A DNA stretch of 64,000 nucleotides from Heligmosomoides polygyrus polygyrus (lineage: Eukaryota; Nematoda; Chromadorea; Rhabditida; Heligmosomidae): assembly GCA_947396885.1 (NCBI GenBank), contig OX377205.1, positions 50,514,676-50,578,675 of the forward strand. Direction: 5' to 3'. The notes beneath the pieces are model-generated. The model did no database searches and had not been told where the DNA came from. It was given only the letters and a program-made list of their open reading frames with translations. The translations under genes were made by a program, and so were the position numbers. The first letter of the stretch is position 1; every line of letters begins with the position of its first letter. Shown one piece after another: positions 34,601-46,600 of this stretch.

Positions 34601-37600
34601 AGAAATGTATGGTATGTCATACGCGAGGGCCTGGTCATACTTCGAGCGACTGGAGTGACTGGGGCGACGGTCGAAGTGTGAGTACGTAATTATTTACGCA
34701 CTCCACACTTCGTCCGTCGCCCCAGTCGCACTTGTCGCTAGAAGTATGAACAGACCGTGAGATAGCACATCGCAGTCATCCGCCGTATAGCGATATTACT
34801 TGTTCAATAGTGTGGCTGACATGTACACTGGGTTTGCGGAAAAGGTTCAGCGATTTTTGCTGTGCTCTGCTTTGCTGAGCATACAGGATTAATGTTTAAT
34901 TAAGATTGTTTACCAAAATTCCACAAGGAGGTAGTGCTTCGCACTGACTTAGCCATGGAGAATTCTCAGGCGTGGTTTGAACGGCAGAAATGAATATCGC
35001 GAATGAATGAGCGAGAATCTCCGCCCTTGAAACAATAGAGAAGTATCTTTTGTTTTTAATGAGTCCTTGAAGTAAACGAGTCAGGAACCCTCGTGCTTCA
35101 TTATGGCATCGTATCGACAGCATGTGAGTTTTAGGCGTTCCCAACCTTGCAGTGTTTTTGCATAATAAGCGATGAAAATCTAGAACGAGGGCCCATTCTG
35201 ATGGTCCTTCCTAATATCTGGGGGAATTGCCCAAAACGTATTGAGCGAAAGCGCTAAACAGGCTTACATATCCACTGTAGCCCTAGAGGACATCTAGCTT
35301 TGTTACGGCCAGTATAGAGCTGTCAGAAGTAAAAGGAGAAATGCAGGATGGACCCTTTTCTAGATCTGCACTTAACCCTTCAATTTGACGGAGTGGCATT
35401 CATGTCCAAGATTTCGTAAGGCAGTCGCTGCAGTCTCGGGAAAGGCTACGAAGTTGAGGGTTAGGGTGGACGTGTCGGGAAGGCGAGGAAGAAAAAGGCG
35501 CGCCCCTAAACAACCGTGGATAGTGTCCTGAAGATTCCGCCAAATGGCTTTTGAGCTGTCGAAGATGCACAAGAATTAGATCAACCAGTCTATTCGACGG
35601 GAGCTTGGTTGTACGTATGCAGCTCAGTGCCCCAGTGAGGAGAGGCAGTGCCTTACAAGCGGAGGGCCAGTTGCTCGGCTCCCATGCCTTGCCGAATTTT
35701 GTCTCTTTCTATGTTCACTTCTCGTCTGCTGTTTATAAGTCTTCGCAGGCATACAGGGTGGCTGAAAAGTTTTCAGAGTGTTTCAGCAGTACGAAAAACT
35801 ACATAAACGCAACAGATTTACAATCAAAATAACAGAAACTTCATTAGATCAATAACAACATAACACAACAGGAAAATTCACAACAAGTGCTCGAAATTTC
35901 CTCCTTTGGATTCAATACATTTTCCATTTTCGCAGTCGCTTTGTGAAGTCGCTGACGATGGTCGCACACTGCTCCGCTGTAATCTCGTCACAGGATCTTA
36001 ACAATGCAGCTTTCAGCTGCTCCACAGTGGCGTATCTTGTTGTAGAGATCTTCTGCTCCAAGATCGACCACACCGAATAATCCATCGGGTTGAGATCAGG
36101 CGAGTTGGATGGCCAATAGTCCTTTTTCCAAAAGCCTGGGAAGAGCTCCTCGCAAACGGTGATCGTGGATTTGGCGGAACGCGCAGGTGCCCTGTCCTGC
36201 TGAAGCGAAAATACAGTTTCGCCAAAATGGCACATTGCCCACGGCTCCAGTACGTCGCGGAGGACATACTGCTTGTAGCTGGCAGCGTTGATTTTGACGT
36301 TCTGCTCCATGAAGACCAATGACGTCTTTCCGCTAGCGCATATCGCAGCCCAGACCATCATCGTGGCTGGAAAATTACTGCGGCTGATGGTCCTTGCGGC
36401 CGGCGTCTTCTTCTGACCCTTCTTGAGCAGATGCCGGCGATTCTGACGGTTGTGAACCGGCTGGACCGTGAAGATCTTCTCGTCGGTGAACAACACCTTC
36501 GACAAGCGACCATCGCCGACCAGCCAACACATTCGCCTGCATTTCCTCAACCTCTCAGCTTTCATCGCGTCGTTGAGGAAGTGATTACGAGCGACTTTGT
36601 AGCTACATAATCCCAGATTCCTCCTGGCAATATGCTGTGCTCGTTCCCTACTGATCCCGAGATCCGTAGCCATCTTGTCCATCGATACCTCAGGATGCCG
36701 GCTAATGCGACAACGAACCTTGTTGATGTTCTCCGGTGTTGTCGCTGCGGTGGGACGGCCGCTGCGACGGTCCGAGGTTCAGCCAGTCTCCTTGTGGCGT
36801 CTTACATTCTTGTAGACGGTCCTTTGTTTGAAGCCGGTTGGTCGAACACTGTCCGTGGTCTTCATTTTCGTCTTGTGCAACTCGACGACGGTGATACGCT
36901 CACTTTCACGAGACATAACGCAAGCACAACTCAGAACGAGAAGAGTGGAGCAATACCTTCTAGATTAAAATTGCGCGAGAAATACAACGGAAGCAAAAAA
37001 CAAAAAATCTCAATTTCAAGGTCAAAAGTAGTGCCGCAAAAAGTGCCCGAACTTTTCAGCCACCTTGTATATTCCACAGTAGGCCCTCAAATAGCATTCA
37101 GCCACGAGACGAGAATGGATGCCCAATCGCTGTCACTTGATTTGCGTCGTACATACTATATTGAGAGCGGCCGATTGTTGCGCATGTCCAGTGGAACTCT
37201 ATTACCAGTCGATAATGTGGAAATAGATACGCTGGTGATAGCAGGCATGTAGTTACTGCAGTGTATCTATGAGCATTCGAAATCGAATATATTCGAAAAA
37301 CGTGATTTTTCTGAATACTCGAATTCGAACACATTGGAGAAACGCGATTTTTTGAATATTCGAATTTGAATGAAAGATCAGGCTGCAATAGGGATTGATA
37401 AACGACAGCCCAGAAGAAAAAATGGAAGCAATACATGACGGGTCCCTTCCTAGTTAAACACGAGGTTAAACATCGATAGGCCTCTCATAAACCCTCTTGT
37501 GTATGGCAAAAATGAGGTGGAGAACTTACACATGCTTGGATCATGGAAAGGAAGCTGGAAGCTAGGATGGAAAATGAGGTGGAGAACTTGAACATACTTC

Positions 37601-40600
37601 GATCGTGGAAGGACTTATGGAAGCGTCTAATTGCCTTGTTTGCTAGAAGACGAATTTTTCTCAAAGCAGTACTTATGCGTTGTAAAATGCTGCTCAGGGG
37701 AACAAACGGAAAGTTTACAAAGCATTCGAAGGGGACACAATCTGCTTGAGCCGCTGTAAGCTTCTAGGTCATTTCAAACGATTTTTGTTTATTAATTGGT
37801 GACTGACTAACTCTGTCAAGAAACAATGCTTTCGCCTAATGATAGCTAATGATAGAGTGAAGACGGATACGCGAAACTGTAAAAAATCTTCCTGCTCATC
37901 TAAAAAGATGAAATAGCACACCGTCAATTTTGCCGCCGCAAATTTTATTATAGGTAGCTAGGAATAAGCCAGCCATGACGGCCGGTCTCATTTCCTTCTG
38001 GTGATTCGCCCAAGTGGTAGAAAGAGACATTATTTGCGATGATCTTGTGAATGTAACTATTCTCCAGCCAACATATTGATTAAACGGTAAGCTCTTAACA
38101 AAAATCGATCAATAACTAACAGCCGGTCGACCTACACCGCCACCCTTTTGTGAAGTCTGGAACACGGCCGACAAATTTACGCGACTCCCACTCCCAATGG
38201 CCAACGCAGACCAAAAATCGACAAAATCGATCGATAACAGCCGGTGGATCTACGTCGTCCTTTGTGAAGTCTGGCATCGTCCGAAATACACACGGTGTTG
38301 GTTTTACTGCTTGGATCCATGCCGTTCGTTACTCTTCTATTTTTCACCATAAAATAGACAGCAGAATATGCAAGAGCGCCGCAACTTACAGCTGAGGAAA
38401 AAGGCTGACGAATGAGTAAGGCGGGGTGCTACCGAAGCCACGCTATGTGCTGCGCGTTTCGAACTTGGCATTACGAAATCGGGACAGCGTAAGGTCGACA
38501 GGCAGACATGGCTTTGGACTAACGAAGGAAAAAAGAAATCCGTGAGAAGAAGAGGTTATGCCATACATTCCTCAACGACAAGACAGCCGAGAAATGGCGT
38601 TATATCAAGAAGCGAAGAACTCGGCCAAGGGGCAGTGGCCGTTACAAGAGCCACTCATTACGATGATGTCAACTAGAGACTTGAGTCGCGCGATGGCGAG
38701 CGATTTCTTTATCGACTCACCAAGGTCCGTCATCGCCAGACCGATGATGTTGAAAAGTTGATTGGCGTCAACGATAAAAATGGTCATCTCCTAGTGGATC
38801 ACAAAATGGCCTTGAATCAATGGTACAACTATTCGAGGATATCTTGAAGGTAGAATGTACCATTCCCTCTGCTCCTCCCGTATACGGCTCGGTTCAGAAA
38901 ACCACTGTTAAGGAGACAGACGCGGTCTTAAAGAGGATGAAGCCTGGCAAGGCAACGGGCCCTGATGATTTAGCGGCCGAGTTGTGGAAGTCGAAATCCT
39001 GGTACCCAGCTGAGTGGCCGGCGATGTTCTTTAACGGTGGTTGCGAAGACATTACCTGATAACTGGCAGATAAGTACGACGATTCTTATTTGGAAGAAGA
39101 AAGACAGTCCAGGAGACTGCACAAGCTACCGCCCAATTCATTTGCTTCCGCATAACATGAACATCTTTGAGCGGGTTCTTGACAGACACATTCGTGACGT
39201 CGTCCAGCTTTTTACCAACCATTGTGGCTTCGTACCTGGTTGTAGCACTATTAATGCCATACACGCCCTTCGTCTACTTATAGAAAGTCACTGCGAGAAA
39301 CAGAAGCCGGCGTATCTTTCCTAGAGCATCCTCGCGTGAAGTGTTATGGTATGCTTTAAGACAGCATAACATTCCCGAAAAGCTTATTGGGTGGGAGCAG
39401 TTACTCTACTCTTGTCCGAGAAGTAGAGTGCAAACGCCAGCAGGTACGTCGATGGAGTTTCCCATATCTGTCACAGTACATCAAGGGTATGCGCTCTCCC
39501 CGCTACTCTCCACCGTCGGTATGGATGCCATACAACGTGATCTTCAGCAGCCTGTTCCATGGACGCGGCTTGATGCTGATCACTTGATGCTCGCTTGCGA
39601 TGATAAGATTGAAGTCCAGCGGCAGGTACAAGCTTGGTGCGATCGTTTGGAGTGATTTGGACTCAAACTTAATGTCAAAAAGACCGAGTATTTGACGACT
39701 AACGAAGATGAGTCTAGCTCCATTAAGGTAAACGGCATTGAGTTGCCACGCACTTCGGTATTCAAGTACCTGGGATCAGCAATCGCGTCCGATGGCGGTC
39801 TAATCGTTAAAGCCAAGTCACGCGTGAGTGCAGCGTGGTCCAAATGGCGCTCTCTGACGGGAGTGCTCTGGGACAAGAAGGTACCAGAGCGGCTTAAGTC
39901 GAAGATCTACAGAGCAGTCTTCCGACCTGTTGCTATTTACGGAGCTGGGTGCTCGCCCAGTACTAAAGAAATTGAAAGGCGTCTCAGCGTAATGGAAGCG
40001 AAGATGCTGCGGGGGATACGCGTTTAGACCGAGCGCGAAAGACTCCATACGACAAAGTTTTGGTATCAGCCCGATAGTTGAGAAGCTGCGCGAAGCTCGT
40101 CTGACTAGGGAAGGGTTTCGACCTCCCATGGAACTTCAAGATGAGACCAGGATCATTAGAAAGAGCTCGGAATGCTGATTACGAATATGGGTGTTAAAAT
40201 TGCAAAATGAAATTCCTCAGCGAGTTATGGCCTTCCGAATGCGACGGGCCTCACCACAGGCCGGCCGTGCGATGCGCCTGGCGCGAGAATGGTGAGTCAT
40301 CGGGGCCCCGTAAGAGGGGACCGCCAGCTGCGGCGGTGGCGTAGGAGTAGTGCTCCTCCTCGTCAGCGCGACGTCGTTGGTTCGGTCCCCGTTGCTGCCG
40401 GTTTCTTACACACCATGATTTATCTTCGAAATGATTTTTTGTTCTGAATTATGACACGTATTTGATTAAATAGCGAAGAAAACTACCACACACGCTTGTA
40501 AAAATGCTTGAAGGCAAGAAACTGGTATGGTCAAATTTCTATTTACTATCTTGCGCAAGTAGAGTCCAAATCATATATTGAACAAGTAGAGGTGTTTCTA

Positions 40601-43600
40601 ACAACCTTGGCATTCGTTGAACAAAGCAAAAAATGTGTGAAGCAGACATGTTGCTCACACACTGCACATCTTATACATGCAGCCTCTTTACGACCAGCAG
40701 CAAAACAGTCAATTATAGCAAGATCAAACAAATATTCACCAGGAGTGACACACACACCTGGGTGATCATCGATGTACCCTGCCTTATGCCACTAGTATTT
40801 AAAAACTTTGAGAACCTAGGGGCACAAAACATACGGTAAATCTGCGATGGAACCTTCAGTAGATTGTCTCTCTGGGTCATGTTGAACCGCTATTTGCCAT
40901 AGCAAACGACCTTAACCTTTTCATAACGTTTTTCATCGGACCGTCAGTAGACACATCTGATCCCAAATTTTCATCCGTTTCCACATCAACTGAAGCTGCC
41001 GCACCGTCACGTAGAATAGCTGCGAACCTTCTAGCGATCTTCTTCTCTTCACGAGTTGGTGCATCGTTGTCATCTGGCACCCCAAATTCAGCAAAAAGAA
41101 ACCTTGCTGGTGAAAATGACATAGTGAGTGAAGAAAAAGCAGTAGATCAACGACATTTTGTTCTTCCTCATCCTACACTTACCACTTCCCTTTTTGCTTC
41201 ACACATTTTTTGCTTTGTTCCACGAATGCCAAGGTTGTTAGAAACACCTCTAGTTGTTCAATATATGATTTGGACTCTACTTGCGCAAAATAGTAAATAA
41301 AAATTTGACCATACCAGTTTCTTGCCTTCAAGCATTTTTACAAGCGTGTGTGGTAGTTTTCTTCGCTAAATCAAATACGTGTCATAATTCAGAACAAAAA
41401 ATCATTTCGAAGATAAATTATGGTGTGCAAAAAAAAAACAGGCAGCAGCGGGGACCGAACCAACGACGTCGCACCTGACGAGGAGGAGCACTACCCCTAC
41501 GCCACCGTCGCAGCTGGCGGTCCCCTCTTACGGGGCCCCGATGACTCACCATTCTCGCGCCAGGCGCATCGCACGGCCGGCCTGTGGTGAGGCCCGTCGC
41601 TTTCGGAAGGTCATAACTCGCTCAGGAATTTTATTTTACAATTTTAACACCCATATTCGTAATCAGCATTCCGAGCTCTTTCTAACGATCCCTGTCTCAT
41701 CTTGAAGTTCCATGGGAGGTCGAAACCCTTCCCTAGTGAGATGGTATGACCACGTTCTTTGCCCAAAAGGTGACACTGTTGGAAACGCTGGCCTCACGTC
41801 GAGATGTCCGGAGAGCGGCCACGAGGGAGACCAAACCAGTGCTGACTTGATACACTGCCTCAGGAATTGATGTTGGCTACGCTGCACCCTGATCAGGCAT
41901 TTGATCGGGAAAATGGCACCAGCATTCCAGGAAAGCGGACCCCGCACCTAATTGGGACAAACGCTGAAGAAGAAGAAGGTACACGAAAAACCGGAAAATA
42001 TTCAGACGTCTCCAGCGAGCGCTCTAAATTCAGAAGACATTCTCACAGATCGATCACACTATCCATATCGATCGATGTTACCTATCTTTTTATCGGTGAT
42101 TGGTTCTCTCTCAGAGTTAACCGATCGGGAGTGGGAGTCACGTGAATATGACGGCCGACGGAAAGGCTTCGCAGCAGGGGGAATTTTCGATCACACAATC
42201 ACTACTGAGAGATCGATATTATCGATGTCTTGGACGCATCCTGCGCGCGTTGTGATTCAGAAATCTGATGTCCAACGCGCTTCTGGATTCAGAAACCCTG
42301 AGATGTAAATCAGAAGACGTCAGAGATCGGTCAGGCAATCGTTTGATAGTTTTTGTTGATGACTATTAGACGTCCCCGATGGGTCATTCACCAGTGCAGC
42401 GATTCTGCGTGGAAAACTTTAAGCCGTTCAACAGACGTTGTGGAAGTGCTCCCTTTTGACAGAAATGCTTTTCAGAAAGTGACCAGAAGAGGCGCTCAGT
42501 ATTCTGACACCGAGCCACCATCGCACCAGAGCTTTAATTTAAAGACAGAACCATTTTGGATATCCCAATTACCCTAAAATTCTAACAAGCCTCTTCAAAA
42601 TACATCCTCACACGTATTGCGCATTCGAATGACACTTCTCGAATACTCGAATAATTTTGGCATCCTGGGAAATTTTGGATATTTGAACGGTTTTGAATAT
42701 CGAAAATTTTCGACCATTCGAAATCGATTATATTCGAAAAACGCGATTTTTCGATTATTCAAGTTCGAATGAAAATCATTAAAATTCCTATTCGAATGGG
42801 CCATTCGAGCATAAGTATACTGCAGTCTACATTTCTGTCCTTCCAAAATTTTCCCGAATAGACGAATAATCGGATATATCTCATGAAAAACCAAATATTC
42901 GAATTTATTCGAATATTCGTTCGAAATTATTCGATTCGGTCCGAAGTAGCTATGCAGGGACATCCGGTGGTCAGCCGGTGAACAAGCGAGTGTTTCAGCG
43001 CGTGTAAGGCCTATCTATACTCCCGCGGAAGCATCCGCGGATGGGCGGAAATCACGCCGGGACCCCGCGCTGGGCCAATGGTCGCGGCCCGCCACACCCG
43101 CCGTCCGCGGATCGCCGCCGACAGACGACGAGGGGGCTGTTACACTTCCGCGGGACGGCAGCCGTCCGCGGCGCACTGTCGTCCCATGGAGTTCGGCGGG
43201 GAAACGCGCTCCAATGCTACGCTAGCCGCCCCAGGACGACACGACCGTCCTCGAGGCACCTTCCATCCGCGGACGTACCGCGGATGCTCCCGCGGGAGTA
43301 TAACATAGGCCTAAGGCGGCGCCTCCTTCGGAAGGGCTATCACTGGTGGGACACATTTTTGAGAACTAGATGGGTAGGACTGACACTCGCTGGACGAGAG
43401 CGGTATTCAACTGAATTTCCCCTGGCATCAAAATATTAGGTTGTCCGGAAAGTTTACTGCGTTTTGGGTGCTTCACTTTGAACTTCTATAACTTTCTCAA
43501 ATCTTATCTTATGTAATCGAAATAAGCGCTTTCGAATCAGCACACCTTTGCCAACGGGCCACCAATCGACGTATTTTATCAGCGAAAAAATTAAGTGGTC

Positions 43601-46600
43601 GAGGTTCGATAAAATCCACGAAATCTGTTTGGCTTGGTCCTGATTAGTGAAGGTTTTACCACCGAGAGAGCTCAACCCGTGGGCCACCCACTTTTGGAGC
43701 TTTTTCACCGTTCTCAAAACCTATCAGAATCTGTAATAGCAGTTTTACTGACGTCTAGCTCTTACGCGATCCCGTGAACTGTTTGGGATGGTTCAGATTC
43801 CACCAACTCCTTGTCCAGGATTGCTCTAGGTCGGCCGCTACGTCGGTCATCTTTGAGGTTGAAATCTACGATGCGAAATTTACTAAACCACTGGAGCACC
43901 GTGCTTTCTCCAGCACTATTAGGCCCCCAAACTTGATTGATTTGTCGAGCTGTCTCGGCTGCGGATTGTCCCAATTTGAAGTTAGAATAAAATATCGTTC
44001 GGAATCGCTCCTTCGACATGCTTCAATAAGCCCTTCAGGACAGAAGTATAAAACAACGCTAAAGCATAAATTATTTAGTCAGATAGAGCAAAATATTCTG
44101 TCCATGAAGTAGCATAGTGTGCAATGCAACTTGAATTTTCACTTAATAATAGACGAATGAAGAATAGTAACACAAAACGCTGAGAACTTTCCGGACAACA
44201 TAATAATACCGGAATATCAGTAGCGTGTTGTTCGGACTTCTACGAAAACCCTGACCGAAAGATAGGACGCTCTTTGCATGACCAGAACGAGGCGAGCAGT
44301 ACACACTGGGCTAGTTTGGCACGCAGTCTGCGATAGAACTGGACGCTTCGCTTCTCGACCGCTGAGCAACAATACAACACCAAGATCATCGGCTCTGGAA
44401 GTAACTAGATCAACGGGTTTCTCAAACTGGTGAGGGTAGACGCTTTCCTTCATGTAGGGAAAGTGTAACCGTAAATTTTTGCTTGGATCGAAATCCTTGC
44501 GTACTTCCTTTTACCCGCGCCCTTTTCTCACATTGACTATGAAATTTCTCACTCCCATTGTCGTGAAAAATGCATTAAAAATGATTCGTTTGCGAGAATG
44601 TCTTGCCTCAGTGTTGCGAAATCGACACTACTGTAGCCGTCTAAATGAAATGATGTATGAGATGTAGATGAAAACTGACTCCCGGTAATCTAACTTGGTA
44701 GCGTCGAATATATTAGAAGTTCGGACCTCGTCGAATAGTCGAATAATGAATAATATCCGAATTTTGGGCCCCATCGAATATTCGAATATTCGTTCGAAAT
44801 TATTCGATTCGGTCCGAAGTATACTGCAGTCCCAGCAGGCGAGCCGTTATAGCTCACTCACCATCATCTTCTTGGGTTTTTGATTTTGAAACACCTCTGG
44901 AGAGTCGGCCTTGCAGAGGTTGTAAAATGTAGAAATGTTAATAGACATTTTTGTTGGAGATAGGGATAGAGTTTTCGGTTGAAAAGTGGATCGCGATGGC
45001 ACGCTGTGACATTGATGCTCTCCTGACTATGCGGTTATTATGGGTAAATCTGAAGCTGTAGGGCTAGTCCTTTCACTGATCCAGAGGTCGAGAATAGGAA
45101 AGAATGCACCCAAGCGTTGCCTAGAAGGATCATCTGGGGTGCTGTTCACGAATATGATGTCCGCTTTTAAGGTTTTGGCTGATTACGGTAGTTTACCACG
45201 TGAGCGCACGCCGTTAATGCCATCTCATAGGAAATTTCGAAAACCTCTAGCTGCTTGGGTTCAAGGACCTTCCAGAAATGAAACCTACTTTTCAACTGTT
45301 TGAAGGGTAGAGATTCTCATCGTTTTCGACGTCCAGACCAGGGGTGTGCATAAATAAAATCCGAAAGTTCGTAAATCGTAATTACGAAAAAGTCGTAAAT
45401 TGTAAGAGGTGCCTGACTTATAGCGCATCCAATTTCCCTGTTTTTTTCTGTTAAGCTAAAGCTGACTATGTTTTATTGAGACGTTTTCAACTCGTGCTGG
45501 ACGTTTTCCTAATTAAGATGGAAGCCATTAAAATCGACTAGCACCTTTCAAATCAAGCTGGACAAGTTTGCGGACACCCAAAATAAAATGCTTGTTCAGA
45601 AACGCTATCTTAAAAGGTGCCCAAATAAAAAGCTTACACTGCTTGGACGAGCAAAAACGTCTATCATTCTACTAGCCATTGGCTTGCATATAAAACTATG
45701 ACTTTGTAGAAACAACCGTAACAACTCCGAATAAACCAACAAAAACCATTCCATCCAAAACTAAAAAAAAAAAATAATTTGATCGCTGGCCAACTCGACG
45801 AAAACAGTATTTGCACAAATAATCTAACAAGAATCCCTATTGAGTAAGCGCATGTCACATTTCTGTGGTATGACGCATCTAAAGTGCTAAGCCTTCCCAC
45901 GTTTTGAATTTTCCCCAACAGCATTTTTGTAGCAGACGGGAAGGAATTGTGTGACGATTGAAGGAGTATGATCAAATTTTCGGACACTCATCATAGTCAG
46001 ATTTTTGACTTAAAATTATAAAACAAGATATTTTGCGTGGCGTTTTTTAGAAGTAGAGTAGAGAAAAACGACACTCAATTGACCTCTGACCGTAGAGGTA
46101 GAAAGAATGGATGGCGCATCTCAAACAGGGACTGATTAACGTCATGCTTTGTCCTTTATCATTTTTGAAGGCATCCACAACATCTGGAATGACAGAACTT
46201 CGTTCGACGATAACAGCCAGTTGTGTTATGTGATACTAGGCAAATATGATTTCTTCGCCTGCAAGCTTGCTTGCACTTTAGATTTCGGAAACTCCAAAAT
46301 ATTGCACTACTAATTAATGACCGCTTGCATTCGCCAGTCCTGCTCTCCAGTACCGTTGTAACAAACGCTAGAAGGGATCGCATAGGGCGAACGCAACAGC
46401 CCCAATCAAACCACTGAAAACGAGACCAAAGGTGTCAAATTCCTTCACTTTTATCATGAAAATGTCAGACGTTTGCTTAAGGCGCACCTCATACATAAAT
46501 ACACTCCGCGCCATGACCTGCATTGATAATCAGGTTGAAACATGATTGTTTTACTCTTTCCAACAGTTTAGCAATTATTGCACGGCCTCCAAGTCCCATA

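Larger units (their letters stand above)
38430..41979 (+). pseudogene. RTE/BovB-like LINE copy 2, split by a palindromic element
   Basis: 5'-truncated. Pieces: ELGITKSGQRKVDRQTWLWT (~38465), KRMKPGKATGPDDLAAELWK (~38935), TSYRPIHLLPHNMNIFERVL (~39125), RSRVQTPAGTSMEFPISVTV (~39420), the RT box decayed to DADH (~39570), then VFKYLGSAIASDGG and SRVSAAWSKWRSLTGVLWDK. Multiple frameshifts and stops. A 1,632-bp insertion (40105-41736) interrupts the conserved EARLRWY motif. The 3' remainder (41737-41979) ends in the same gggacaaacgctgaagaagaag tail type as copy 1. Lies in the 12.4-kb EDC4 intron. Confidence 0.9.

Noticed and set aside
40330..40395. A functional tRNA gene (and its inverted partner at 41450-41505)
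   Set aside because: A- and B-box-like sequences are present, but the acceptor and anticodon stems do not pair, and it lies inside a transposon arm.
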